Part shown: positions 8,472 through 17,586 of the stretch, piece after piece
How positions within the stretch are numbered: the first letter of the stretch is position 1
How the letters are laid out: each line of letters starts with the position of its first letter
Source of the DNA: CAYVDH01 sp964450355
GTDB taxonomy: Bacteria > Bacteroidota > Bacteroidia > NS11-12g > UBA955
DNA length: 31,139 nucleotides
Direction: 5' to 3'
NCBI GenBank assembly: GCA_964450355.1
Contig: CAYVDH010000020.1
Coordinates: forward strand, 1 to 31,139
The notes under the pieces: generated by a model
Told to the model about the DNA's origin: nothing
Databases searched by the model: none
What the model saw: only the letters and a program-made list of their open reading frames with translations
Program-made: the position numbers and the translations under genes

Positions 8472-10115
8472 TTACTTAATATAAACTTTACCATCAAACC
8501 CTATTTTAAGCAAAACTAACTCTTTAGATTTTCTAATCTTTCCCCAAGTAATGATGGAACTATTATTAATCTGAATGAACTCAAAAGGATGAACTAAAAT
8601 GTTTTGTTTCCAAGAATCTACCATGGGTTGTTTTGTTACTTTTCCTTTTGCATCCATCGTTGCGCAGGTTAATCTTGACTTTTTTCGACCTGAAAATGTA
8701 AATGAATAATTATTTCTATTTTTTTTACTTAATTTTTTTGTGTTATAATTAAAATCGTGGTCATTGTAAACAAAAAATATTTTGTCGTTATACAACAACG
8801 GAATATGACCATTAAAAGTAGAGTGATTGACTAAAAGTTGTTGCTTAGGAACAATGCCCGTATTCTCTAAATCGCCTGAATTGTTCAAAGAAAAAACAAT
8901 GATTTGATTGTTATGATAATGGTAACTGCAAGTTGTTTGTCCTGTTTTTGGATTAGTAGTACATACTTCTACTACATATTCTATTTGACTGATGATTTTT
9001 ATAGAACCATCCATTTCATAATAAATTCCTTTTATCTTCATGCTAGAAATGCCTCTACCTTTACTTGCTGCTTTTTTTGCTCTTTTTTCAGCTTGTTCTG
9101 TAGTTGCATTGCCCATAAATATTTTTATTATCGTTTTTTCATCTACCACATTAAATTTCATGGTATTTATACTCCATTTGTCAGTATCTAATTTTATATA
9201 ATACACTCCATTTACTCCATATTGATTTCTTTTTTTTGTCCCTTTTTTAATGTCTCTGTAAAAACCAAAATAAACAATTTCGTTCAATGTATCATTCGAT
9301 ATCACCCCTTGACAGGTACTTAATGCGTAACCCTTTTCAGCAATTTCAATTTCTTCTAACTCATCGTTATTCTCTGTTACTTTAAACAATTTAAAAGTCA
9401 TTTGATCCTTTAAATCAGGTTCTGCATTGATTTCCTCTTTACTGGGCTCCCAAAAAGCAATGATTGAAACATCTCCATTATTAGTTAATAGAATTTGTTG
9501 AATGCCTAAGGATTTATTTTTATATGGAAAATTTAATTCTTTTTCAAACAGTTTATTTAACTCTTGATCATACATCACCATTTCCATTTTTTCATTTTCA
9601 TATCTTTTGGTTATTGGTACTCTAAGAATTAATATTTTAGAATTATCAGGAGAATAATAAACTTCCATACCTCCTATTTTTCTTCTTTTTTTAGCTGAGC
9701 TCTGAAACAACACTTTTTGTTTCACTATGGTTTTGTTTTTCCTATCAGTTATTTTACCATAAATGGTATTTTCATCCTCTTTTTTATTGTAATGTGAATA
9801 AATAGAAGTGATTTTATCTGAATGTATCAATCTGTTTACCCAATCAACATTTTTACCATTAATTTCAGGTATGTCTAATGTAAAGCTACTTGTTTTTTTC
9901 ATGGTAGCAGCATTATAAACAGTAATTACAGAACCTTTTTTTGTTTTATCAGAAATCAATACTTCTTTGTCATTAGCCATTAACAACGTACTGTAAAAGT
10001 TCTTTTTCTTCTTAGCTTCTTCTGGTGGAACATGACTGTACATTTTCATGCTTGGTTTTTGAGCATGAACCACTATAACAAATAGCATTAACAATAAAAG
10101 TTGTATTTTCTTCAT
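8472..10115 (-). CDS. Exported protein of unknown function
   Basis: This 547-residue protein starts with a clear signal peptide (KKIQLLLLMLFVIVVHAQ, cleavage after about residue 18). The mature part is lysine-rich and beta-strand rich. Its recurring blocks resemble the blades of a beta-propeller, for example SVITVYNAATMKKTSSF, then TIYGKITDRKN, KILILRVPI and KLFKVTENND. No domain is identifiable. A short segment with two cysteines (CTTNPKTGQTTC) may form a disulfide. No T9SS sorting domain is present at the C-terminus, so it is probably periplasmic rather than a T9SS cargo. A -7-like element lies 5 nt upstream of the ATG. It sits 32 bp downstream of the SirB1-family gene. Confidence 0.75.
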   Translation of the reverse strand: MKKIQLLLLMLFVIVVHAQKPSMKMYSHVPPEEAKKKKNFYSTLLMANDKEVLISDKTKKGSVITVYNAATMKKTSSFTLDIPEINGKNVDWVNRLIHSDKITSIYSHYNKKEDENTIYGKITDRKNKTIVKQKVLFQSSAKKRRKIGGMEVYYSPDNSKILILRVPITKRYENEKMEMVMYDQELNKLFEKELNFPYKNKSLGIQQILLTNNGDVSIIAFWEPSKEEINAEPDLKDQMTFKLFKVTENNDELEEIEIAEKGYALSTCQGVISNDTLNEIVYFGFYRDIKKGTKKRNQYGVNGVYYIKLDTDKWSINTMKFNVVDEKTIIKIFMGNATTEQAEKRAKKAASKGRGISSMKIKGIYYEMDGSIKIISQIEYVVEVCTTNPKTGQTTCSYHYHNNQIIVFSLNNSGDLENTGIVPKQQLLVNHSTFNGHIPLLYNDKIFFVYNDHDFNYNTKKLSKKNRNNYSFTFSGRKKSRLTCATMDAKGKVTKQPMVDSWKQNILVHPFEFIQINNSSIITWGKIRKSKELVLLKIGFDGKVYIK

Positions 10116-10120
10116 TTCAA

Positions 10121-10128
10121 CAAAAATA
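10121..10128 (-). promoter_or_regulatory. Possible -7 element upstream of the unknown exported protein
   Basis: TATTTTTG on the minus strand fits TAnnTTTG and ends 5 nt before the ATG at 10115, which would make the transcript nearly leaderless. I found no TTG at the expected spacing, so this could be chance in AT-rich DNA. If real, it separates this gene from the topA group. Confidence 0.3.
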
Positions 10129-10147
10129 GTGAAATAAACTATGTAAA

Positions 10148-11041
10148 TTAAAAATTTTCAATCACTTTACTAAAAACTAAAGACAATGGATTGTTTTGAT
10201 ACAAATAGGAATTGTACAAGTTTTTTAACACCCGTTTAATGATGTCATAACTGCTGCATGGCAATGTAAAATTCTCACTAAATTCCAAATTCATGTCTTT
10301 AATGGATTTTAACAATTGTTGTTCATTGAATACACCACCGCCATTGTATGCATTGATGTAAAACTGTACCTTGCCCTTTGCTGTTTCGCTTATTGCCTGT
10401 TTATCTCCAAATCCAGTGATAGTTTCAGTTTCATCATCTTCTACATAAGCCATGATGAAGTGCTTTGGTAAATTTACGCCATATACAGGCACATTCAAAC
10501 GTTGTGCTACCAATATGTATATGATTGACAATGAAATTGGATTTCCTTTTTTTGTTTCTAAAACTTTATTGATGTAACTGTTATTTGGGTTCAAAAAATC
10601 TTCTTCATTTCCCTTAAAGCCATGCAGTTGAAACAAAATGTAATTTAAAATTTTAACTTTTTCAAACGATGTTAAATCGTAATGAAATTCAAGCCAAGCA
10701 TCTAACCTTAGTGCATCTATCGCTTGATTTAAATCATGAATTGTATAATCTGGGTATTTTAATTTACTAATAATGACAATTCCATCAGCTAAGGAGCTGC
10801 TTTCATTTGACTTCCATTTAGAAAGTTCATGTGTCAGAAAATTCCCTTTTATTGAATTGTAAATTTCGTCTAATCTAGAATAGGCATTGTTTCCTAATTC
10901 TAACTCACCTATCATTTGAGGCAATACATCCAAAAACTCAATATTCAATTGAGACAATTCATTTGACGCCAATTCCCATACTTCATTATCATCGTCATCT
11001 AGAAGTTGTAGCAATGCTTTTATCTTGCTTTCGTTTTCCAT
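10148..11041 (-). CDS. SirB1-family (UPF0162) transglutaminase-like protein
   Basis: The product is 297 residues. The N-terminal 60 residues look helical and HEAT-like (ALLQLLDDDDNEVWELASNE). From about residue 80 comes the SirB1/transglutaminase-like domain, with an LADGIVIISKLKYPD-like start, FHYDLTSFEKVKILNYILF, NPISLSIIYILVAQRLNVP and VNLPKHFIMAY. In relatives the matching segments read KGNPISL and GLPGHF. Members of this family are cytoplasmic and of unclear biochemical role; a Cys protease-type activity is not evident because the usual catalytic Cys is not in this segment. The gene follows topA by 15 bp and is probably co-transcribed with it. It is distinct from the papain-like transglutaminases proper. 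Confidence 0.82.
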   Translation of the reverse strand: MENESKIKALLQLLDDDDNEVWELASNELSQLNIEFLDVLPQMIGELELGNNAYSRLDEIYNSIKGNFLTHELSKWKSNESSSLADGIVIISKLKYPDYTIHDLNQAIDALRLDAWLEFHYDLTSFEKVKILNYILFQLHGFKGNEEDFLNPNNSYINKVLETKKGNPISLSIIYILVAQRLNVPVYGVNLPKHFIMAYVEDDETETITGFGDKQAISETAKGKVQFYINAYNGGGVFNEQQLLKSIKDMNLEFSENFTLPCSSYDIIKRVLKNLYNSYLYQNNPLSLVFSKVIENF

Positions 11042-11056
11042 AAAAAAGAAAAAAGC

Positions 11057-13414
11057 TTATTTTTTTGCTTTTGGTTTAGCTTTAGCCTTTGCTTTAGGGG
11101 CTGCATTTTTTGCAGCAGCTTTTTTTGCAGGAGCAGGACCAGCTTTTTCTATAATTTCCATCACATCGCTGTATGTCATTTTCTCTGGCTCAGTTCCCTT
11201 AGGAATTTTATAATAAGCTTTGCCTTTGGCTATGTATGGACCCCATCGACCTTTTAATATTTCTAATTCTTCATCTTCTTTAAATGATTTAATTAGTTTT
11301 TCAGACTCTGCTTTTTCTTTGGCAGCTATCATTTCCAATGCTTCTGGCAAAGTGATTTCAAACAAATCTTTATCTTTAGGAATGGAAACAAACAATGACC
11401 CAAATTTAATGTAAGGTCCGAATCTACCTATTGCAGCAGTGATGGTTTTATCGTCTTGTTTACCAATCAATCTAGGCAATTTAAATAAATCCAATGCCTC
11501 CTCTAAAGTTATAGTTTCGATGGTTTGACCTGGTCTTAAACTAGCAAACTTTTTATTTTCATCATCAGAATCGCCAATTTGAACTAAAGGACCATATCTA
11601 CCAACCCTTCCAGTAATGGTTTTGCCAGTTTCAGGGTCTATTCCAATTACTTTTTCACCTTTTACTCTTTCTGCGTTTGCCAAGGTGCTATCAACCAAAA
11701 TATGAAATGGCTTGTAAAAACTTTCTAACATTTTTACCCAACCTATCAGTCCACTTGCTATCTCATCAAACTGTTTTTCAACTCGGGCTGTAAAACTGTA
11801 ATCCATGATATTAACAAAGTGCTCGTTTAAAAAATCTGTAACTAAAATACCTATATCAGTAGGGAATAACTTGCTTTTCTCTGCTCCGTAATTTTCTGAA
11901 ACTATTCTTTGATCAATGTTGCCAGATTTTAAAACAATGGTTTTAATCTCTCTTTTATTTCCTTCTCTGTTGTCCTTCATCACATACCCTCTTTTTTGAA
12001 TGGTAGAGATAGTAGGTGCATAAGTAGATGGTCTGCCAATTCCTAACTCTTCTAATTTTTTCACTAAACTGGCTTCGGTATATCTAGGTGCTGGTTTGCT
12101 GAATTTTTCTTCTGCAGTTAATTGTTTTAGTTGAAGCTTTTCTTTAACGCTTAATGGAGGCAACAAATCTTTATTGTCTTCATCGTCTTCATCGTCTTTT
12201 CCTTCTAAATACACTTTCAAAAAACCATCAAACTTAACAATTTCACCTTCTGCCTTCATCACTTTGTTATTTTTGGTTAATTCAATATCAACCAAAGTCC
12301 TCTCCAATTCAGCATGTGCCATTTGACTTGCTATGGTCCTTTTCCATATCAATTCATACAGTTTTTTTTCTTGGGGGTCTTCGCCAGCAGTGTGGTGATT
12401 AAAATAAGTAGGCCTTATTGCTTCGTGAGCTTCTTGAGCTCCAGCGCTTTTAGTGTTGTAATTTCTTGGCAAACTGTATTCAGAACCATATATGTTTTTT
12501 ATTTCCGATTCAGCGCCTTGTATGGCAGTTTGAGATAAATTGACAGAGTCAGTTCTCATGTATGAAATATGACCAGCCTCATATAATTTCTGAGCTAATA
12601 ACATCGTTTTAGCTACAGGATACCCAAGTTTCCTACTGGCTTCTTGTTGTAATGTACTGGTAGTAAATGGAGCTGCTGCCTTTCTTTGAGATGGTTTTAC
12701 TTCAATATTGGTAATAACAAATTCGCTATCTTTTGCTTGATTAACAAAATCCAAAGCAGCATCATATTGTTTTAATCTCTCAGGAAGTTCCGCTTTTATA
12801 ATTTTAGTTTCTCCTTGCTTTGTTAATTCAGCTACAATTTTATAGTCGCTTACTGAATTGAATTGATTAATTTCTCTTTCACGTTCTACTATCAATCTGA
12901 CAGACACCGATTGAACTCTTCCAGCCGATAATGAAGGTTTTACTTTTTTCCATAATATTGGAGACAATTCAAAACCCACTAATCTATCTAATACTCTACG
13001 CGCTTGCTGTGCATCAACTAAATCTTTATCTATTTTTCTTGGATTTTTAATCGCGTTTTCTATTGCCGGTTTTGTGATTTCGTGAAATACTATCCTTTTT
13101 GTATTTTCTTCTTTTAAACCTAATACTTCAAATAAATGCCAAGAAATGGCTTCTCCTTCGCGGTCCTCGTCCGATGCCAACCATACTGTTTCGCTTTCTT
13201 TAACTAATTTCTTAAGTTCAGACACAACCTTCGCTTTATCCGAAGGAACAATGTATTTGGGTTTAAAATGGTTGTTTACTTCTATCGCATCATCTCCCTT
13301 ATCTAAATCGCGAATGTGACCATAACTGGATTTTACAACGTAATCACTACCTAAAAACTTTTCAATTGTTTTGGCTTTTGCTGGTGACTCTACTATAACA
13401 AGATTTTTAGGCAT
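11057..13414 (-). CDS. topA: DNA topoisomerase I (type IA)
   Basis: TopA relaxes negative supercoils by cutting one strand through a 5'-phosphotyrosine link. The 785-residue product has an N-terminal Toprim domain (Glu9 in VESPAKAK; the acidic triad DED at 82-84 in SDEDREGEA). The catalytic Tyr285 is in GHISYMRTDS, and a VKKLEELGIGRPSTYA block follows. The C-terminus carries three Toprim-associated repeats marked GRYGPLVQIG, GRFGPYIKFG and GRWGPYIAKG. No cysteine occurs in the protein, so it lacks the C4 zinc fingers of the E. coli enzyme. The tail is a Lys/Ala/Pro-rich stretch resembling bacterial histone H1-like tails, probably for non-specific DNA binding. An acidic insert (DDEDDEDNKD) lies mid-protein. 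It starts 12 bp after the M43 protease gene and precedes the SirB1 gene. Confidence 0.97.
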   Translation of the reverse strand: MPKNLVIVESPAKAKTIEKFLGSDYVVKSSYGHIRDLDKGDDAIEVNNHFKPKYIVPSDKAKVVSELKKLVKESETVWLASDEDREGEAISWHLFEVLGLKEENTKRIVFHEITKPAIENAIKNPRKIDKDLVDAQQARRVLDRLVGFELSPILWKKVKPSLSAGRVQSVSVRLIVEREREINQFNSVSDYKIVAELTKQGETKIIKAELPERLKQYDAALDFVNQAKDSEFVITNIEVKPSQRKAAAPFTTSTLQQEASRKLGYPVAKTMLLAQKLYEAGHISYMRTDSVNLSQTAIQGAESEIKNIYGSEYSLPRNYNTKSAGAQEAHEAIRPTYFNHHTAGEDPQEKKLYELIWKRTIASQMAHAELERTLVDIELTKNNKVMKAEGEIVKFDGFLKVYLEGKDDEDDEDNKDLLPPLSVKEKLQLKQLTAEEKFSKPAPRYTEASLVKKLEELGIGRPSTYAPTISTIQKRGYVMKDNREGNKREIKTIVLKSGNIDQRIVSENYGAEKSKLFPTDIGILVTDFLNEHFVNIMDYSFTARVEKQFDEIASGLIGWVKMLESFYKPFHILVDSTLANAERVKGEKVIGIDPETGKTITGRVGRYGPLVQIGDSDDENKKFASLRPGQTIETITLEEALDLFKLPRLIGKQDDKTITAAIGRFGPYIKFGSLFVSIPKDKDLFEITLPEALEMIAAKEKAESEKLIKSFKEDEELEILKGRWGPYIAKGKAYYKIPKGTEPEKMTYSDVMEIIEKAGPAPAKKAAAKNAAPKAKAKAKPKAKK

Positions 13415-13426
13415 TGGTTGTTTAAA

Positions 13427-15490
13427 TTATTTTGCAAATATTAACTTTTTCGTGATAATTTGGTTATTGGCTTTAATTTTTAATAAATAGACCCCTGAAT
13501 TTAATTCAGCTCCACCAGTCCAATTTATAGTGATTAAGCCAGTTTCAGGATTTTCAGAACTAATTTCATTTATTTTTTTTCCATCTACAGTTTCTAACCA
13601 AACGGAGGTATTTCCTGAATTATTTTCATATTGTATATTGATTTCACCTTCGCTTGGGTTAGGATATACCGATAAGTTTATCAGTTTTTCAACAAGTGTT
13701 ACATCGGTATTGTATTGCCCTATATTGATGTCATCTATATACACTGCATTGCCTTGAGCACCTTCTATCTCTATCATGAATTGAATGTTGCTATCGTTTT
13801 CATATGTACTTAAACCAAATGAGAACAATTTCCAATGAGATGGATCTGATGGAACAAAATTAGTTTGATAGGTCGAATTATAGGCAATAGTTCCTGCTGT
13901 TCTTTGAACTATTTGAGTCCAATTAGAACTACATCCTTTGGAATAATATAGCCTTAGCTTTTCTCCAGATGTAGATGACTCCTTTAAATAACCAATCATC
14001 ATGGAAATTTTAGGTGCTTTTCCTTTCAATGGTCTTAAATCTATTTGAGGCAAACTAAGTTGGAATCTTTGACCTAAAGCTCCGCTATCACATGGCGCTT
14101 TTAAACTGTAATTAGAATAATACCCAACATTATTTACTCTTCTGAATTTAATGTTAGACGGGTCTAATACTTTCATTCCTGATTGCAAACTCCAATCGGT
14201 ATGTTCTACTGATTCTTTAAATGTTGGTTTAAGTGCTGCAACATTTGGCAATACTTCAATGTAGTTATCAACTGCTAGTGTATTTGAGCCAGATGAATTT
14301 GTTGCCATCAAAGTTACTTTGTATTTCCCAGGTGTGTTATAAACAATTGTTGGTGTATCTTTATTGGTTACAAAAATATTAGCTCCTTCAAATTGCCATT
14401 GTCTGCTGCTAACTTGCGATTTACATGATGCATCAAAAAACTTTACAGATTCTCCTACACAAACTGTTCTGGTACTGCTTGTGAAATAAGCTTTTGGTGC
14501 ACTTCCACCATCTACTACCCCTGTGGCTATTAAATTGTTATTTGAAACCAAATTGGATCTGAAACTGTAACTAGTGAAAGTATTGTGCATGATGTTTTTT
14601 TGATCAGGCGTAAACATTTCTTGACAATCCCCTCTTGAATAATCCATGTAATTTTCCCATTGATCTATTAAATTAGGAGCATCTGTTGAACAAGAATTAC
14701 CATTTGAAGGACAATTGGCATTTGTAAATGTAGAAATTACTGGAGGTGTATCATCGCAATAATCTCCTGAACCTGAACATCCATCTTGAAAGGTGTGTAA
14801 TAATCCTAAATAATGACCCACTTCATGAGTTAAAGTTCTACCTACCCCTGTTGTGCTTCCAGTGCCAATGGCTCCAACATAGTCTGAACGAATGACTATG
14901 CCGTCATTTCCAGTATTACCAAACGGAACAGATGAAGGCAAATAGGCATAACCCAAAGTTGTGCCACCACTTCCACTTTGATCTTGTATGCTACTGACTA
15001 CCCATATATTCAAATATTTTTTATAATCCCATCTAGCACCTGAAATGCTTTTAACATTGTCTCTAGCGTCCACATGCAAAGGGCTATAAACTCTGTTTAC
15101 ACCATTTGTGCAATTTCCACTTGGGTCTATTTTAGCTAGTCTGAATTCAATTTCACAATCAGCAGCTAACGAAATAAATGCTGATCTAATTTTGCTTTTA
15201 TCTGGATTTGTCAAACTGAAATCTTTATTTAATAAGTCTATTTGATTTTGTATTTGTTCAAATGAAATGTTTTCAGACCCATTGGTATGAATGACATGAA
15301 ACACTACTGGTATTATGTATTTAGTCGCTCTTTTATTACTAATTTCTTGTATATTGGAATAAAATTGCTGTTTTTCTTGTAGGATAGCTGGATTGTTTTT
15401 TTCAGCTTCTTTTTGGATATGGTCTGTTAAACATTGGCTGTTTAAATTGAATGCCATGAAAGGCAAAAAATAAAGAATAATTTTTTTCAT
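13427..15490 (-). CDS. Secreted M43 (pappalysin/cytophagalysin-type) zinc metalloprotease with PKD and T9SS domains
   Basis: This is an exported metallopeptidase of 687 residues. The signal peptide is residues 1-19. The catalytic domain spans about 55-310 with the zinc site HEVGHYLGLLH (His222, Glu223, His226, His232), which fits HExxHxxGxxH. The Met-turn is NYMDYS (Met282). Several cysteines (CSGSGDYCDD, CPSNGNSC) are placed as in the cytophagalysin branch. A PKD domain covers about 333-415 and a beta-sandwich about 425-590. The T9SS type A domain covers about 605-687 (LSVYPNPSEGEINIQ, and the terminal GVYLLKI...KKLIFAK). A perfect palindrome lies upstream at 15549-15574. It probably degrades extracellular protein; the substrate is unknown. 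Confidence 0.92.
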   Translation of the reverse strand: MKKIILYFLPFMAFNLNSQCLTDHIQKEAEKNNPAILQEKQQFYSNIQEISNKRATKYIIPVVFHVIHTNGSENISFEQIQNQIDLLNKDFSLTNPDKSKIRSAFISLAADCEIEFRLAKIDPSGNCTNGVNRVYSPLHVDARDNVKSISGARWDYKKYLNIWVVSSIQDQSGSGGTTLGYAYLPSSVPFGNTGNDGIVIRSDYVGAIGTGSTTGVGRTLTHEVGHYLGLLHTFQDGCSGSGDYCDDTPPVISTFTNANCPSNGNSCSTDAPNLIDQWENYMDYSRGDCQEMFTPDQKNIMHNTFTSYSFRSNLVSNNNLIATGVVDGGSAPKAYFTSSTRTVCVGESVKFFDASCKSQVSSRQWQFEGANIFVTNKDTPTIVYNTPGKYKVTLMATNSSGSNTLAVDNYIEVLPNVAALKPTFKESVEHTDWSLQSGMKVLDPSNIKFRRVNNVGYYSNYSLKAPCDSGALGQRFQLSLPQIDLRPLKGKAPKISMMIGYLKESSTSGEKLRLYYSKGCSSNWTQIVQRTAGTIAYNSTYQTNFVPSDPSHWKLFSFGLSTYENDSNIQFMIEIEGAQGNAVYIDDINIGQYNTDVTLVEKLINLSVYPNPSEGEINIQYENNSGNTSVWLETVDGKKINEISSENPETGLITINWTGGAELNSGVYLLKIKANNQIITKKLIFAK

Positions 15491-15548
15491 TTAACTAAAT
15501 ACTTTTTAATGTTCTAAAACAATTAGACTGCAAATTAAGTAAATTTTC

Positions 15549-15574
15549 TGTCATAATTCAGTCAAATTATGACA
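15549..15574. promoter_or_regulatory. Perfect 10-bp inverted repeat between aroC and the M43 protease gene
   Basis: TGTCATAATT (15549-15558) and AATTATGACA (15565-15574) are exact complements separated by 6 nt. It spans the aroC stop codon and lies 58 bp upstream of the protease start. No T-tract follows on either strand, so an intrinsic terminator is less likely than a dimeric-regulator operator or an RNA processing hairpin. A near-consensus -7 element (TTAATTTG, 15531-15538, minus) sits just downstream of it toward the protease gene. Confidence 0.45.
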
Positions 15575-16622
15575 AATACTTCAAATTCAATAAATAAAAA
15601 TCAGCAATTACCAAGTAAACCATGGCTTCAACGATAGGAATTGCTCTAGGTAATACACAAGGATCATGCCTACCCATGATTTTAATTGTCTCAATATCTC
15701 CTTCCATGTTCAACATGTCTTGTTCTATTTTTATTGAACTTGTTGGTTTAAATACTAAATCTAATTCAATTGCTTTCCCATTGCTTATCCCTCCAGTTAT
15801 TCCACCATCGTGATTTGTATTGGATTTTATAGAATCATTGTTTTCACTTCCTTTTAATGCTGCAACTTCAAATCCATTACCAAACTGAATTCCCTTAACA
15901 GCATTGATGCTCATTAATGCTTTTGATAATTCTGCATTTAATTTCCCAAACAAAGGCTCCCCTAATCCAACTGGACAATTTAAGACCCTACAAGAAATGA
16001 CACCACCAACAGTATCTCCTTCTGATTTTACCTCGTTAATTATCTTTTCCATTTTTTGAGCTGTATCATCATCAGGACAATGTATGGCATTATTGCACGC
16101 ATTTGACCAATCGTATTGAGAAAAAGGCTTTTCTAATTTACAATCATATACTTGCGAAACTATTGCTTGAATTTCTATTTTGGTTTTTTGTTTTAAAAAC
16201 TGTTTACAAATAGCACCTGCTGCTACCCAAGCTGCCGTTACTCTTGCACTGCTTCTGCCCCCTCCTCTGTAATCTCTTAATCCATATTTTTGCTGATACG
16301 TGTAATCCGCATGACCAGGTCTGTATAGATTTTTTATATTTAAGTAATCCTCCGATTTGGTGTTGTTGTTTTTAATTAAAATGGTAACAGGTGCTCCTGT
16401 AGTTTTTTTTTCAAAAACACCAGACACAATTTCAAATTTATCGTCCTCTTTTCTTTCACTACTCAATTCTGAATTTCCCGGTTTCCTTCTGTCCAATTCT
16501 TTTTGAATCTCCTCATAATCCAATTCTATTCCGGATGGCAAACCATCTAAAACAGCTCCTACCAAAGGACCATGAGATTCTCCAAAAGAAGTTAATTTAA
16601 CTATATGACCAAGGGTGTTCAT
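15567..16622 (-). CDS. aroC: Chorismate synthase
   Basis: AroC converts 5-enolpyruvylshikimate-3-phosphate to chorismate using reduced FMN, the last step of the shikimate pathway. The 351-residue product shows the family signatures: TSFGESHGPLVGAVLDGLPS at the N-terminus, RPGHADYTYQQKYG followed by RGGGRSSAR, NHDGGITGGISNG, and the C-terminal RHDPCVLPRAIPIVEAM. The length is typical of the compact bacterial form. It begins 2 bp after the stop of the upstream GT2 gene, so co-translation is likely. The 3' end coincides with a palindrome before the M43 protease gene. Confidence 0.97.
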   Translation of the reverse strand: MNTLGHIVKLTSFGESHGPLVGAVLDGLPSGIELDYEEIQKELDRRKPGNSELSSERKEDDKFEIVSGVFEKKTTGAPVTILIKNNNTKSEDYLNIKNLYRPGHADYTYQQKYGLRDYRGGGRSSARVTAAWVAAGAICKQFLKQKTKIEIQAIVSQVYDCKLEKPFSQYDWSNACNNAIHCPDDDTAQKMEKIINEVKSEGDTVGGVISCRVLNCPVGLGEPLFGKLNAELSKALMSINAVKGIQFGNGFEVAALKGSENNDSIKSNTNHDGGITGGISNGKAIELDLVFKPTSSIKIEQDMLNMEGDIETIKIMGRHDPCVLPRAIPIVEAMVYLVIADFYLLNLKYLS

Positions 16623-16624
16623 TC

Positions 16625-17566
16625 TTAGTTATCAAACCCAATTTTATCTTTGATGATATACAATGGCCTTTGTTTTATTTCTCCATAGATTCGACCTACG
16701 TATTCCCCAATGATGCCTAATACCAGTAAAATAATCCCTCCAATCATCAATATCGAAATCATTAACAAAGTCCAACCTTCTACAAAATTATTTGTAAATA
16801 ACCTCATGTATAAGGCATACACTATTCCAATAAATGCAGCTATTGAAGTTAAAAAACCAACAAAAGTGGCAATTTTCAATGGAGTATTAGAAAAAGAAAG
16901 AATGGCATCGCTGGCCAACCTCAACATTTTTTTTAATGGGTATTTTGTAGTTCCAGCAAATCTGCTTTCTCTATCGTACTCTACAAATGTTTGATTAAAA
17001 CCTATCCAAGCAACCATTCCTCTTACAAATCGGTATGATTCACGCATGCTTAAAAACTGATTTAATGCTGCTCTGTCCATCAATCTAAAATCTCCTGTAT
17101 CTAAAGGAATATCAACATCACTTAATTTATTGATAAATCGGTAAAACCATTTTGCAGTAAGCAATTTAAAAGCACTTTCACCAGCCCTTTCTTTTCTTTT
17201 ACCAAATATGACATCAAAACCCTGTTCCCATTTTTTTATCATGTCCAAAATCACAGATGGTGGATCTTGCAAATCTGCATCAATCACCACAGCAGCATCT
17301 CCTTTACAATTATCTAGTCCTGCAGTAATAGCTATTTGATGTCCAAAATTTCTAGAAAAACTTAAGCCTTTAATTCTTTTATCCGATTTTATTACTTCTT
17401 TTATTAACTCTAAGGTATTGTCTTTGCTGCCATCATTTACAAAGATGATTTCATATTCATATTTTTCATTGTCTAATTGAGCCAATGTTTCTGTGAGTCT
17501 TTTATATGTTTCCGCAAAAACTTCGTTCTCATTATAACAAGGGACTACAATGGATATCAATTTCAT
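16625..17566 (-). CDS. GT2-family membrane glycosyltransferase (GtrB/DPM1-like)
   Basis: The product is 313 residues. A GT-A domain (about 1-210) begins ISIVVPCYNENEVF, with FVNDGSKDNT and the DxD-type metal site IDADLQDPP (Asp96, Asp98). Two C-terminal membrane segments lie at about 228-255 and 262-290, ending in GEYVGRIYGEIKQRPLY. This architecture matches enzymes that transfer a sugar from a nucleotide donor to polyprenyl phosphate at the cytoplasmic face, such as GtrB and bacterial dolichol-phosphate-mannose-synthase-like proteins. The sugar is not predictable. It lies 20 bp after the carboxylase gene and 2 bp before aroC, so these are likely one transcript. Confidence 0.9.
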   Translation of the reverse strand: MKLISIVVPCYNENEVFAETYKRLTETLAQLDNEKYEYEIIFVNDGSKDNTLELIKEVIKSDKRIKGLSFSRNFGHQIAITAGLDNCKGDAAVVIDADLQDPPSVILDMIKKWEQGFDVIFGKRKERAGESAFKLLTAKWFYRFINKLSDVDIPLDTGDFRLMDRAALNQFLSMRESYRFVRGMVAWIGFNQTFVEYDRESRFAGTTKYPLKKMLRLASDAILSFSNTPLKIATFVGFLTSIAAFIGIVYALYMRLFTNNFVEGWTLLMISILMIGGIILLVLGIIGEYVGRIYGEIKQRPLYIIKDKIGFDN

Positions 17567-17586
17567 AATTTTTTTTGTTTTTTTCT

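Noticed and set aside
11025..11213. Alanine-rich open frame opposite the topA tail
   Set aside because: It is the reverse complement of the Lys/Ala repeat codons and has no independent support.
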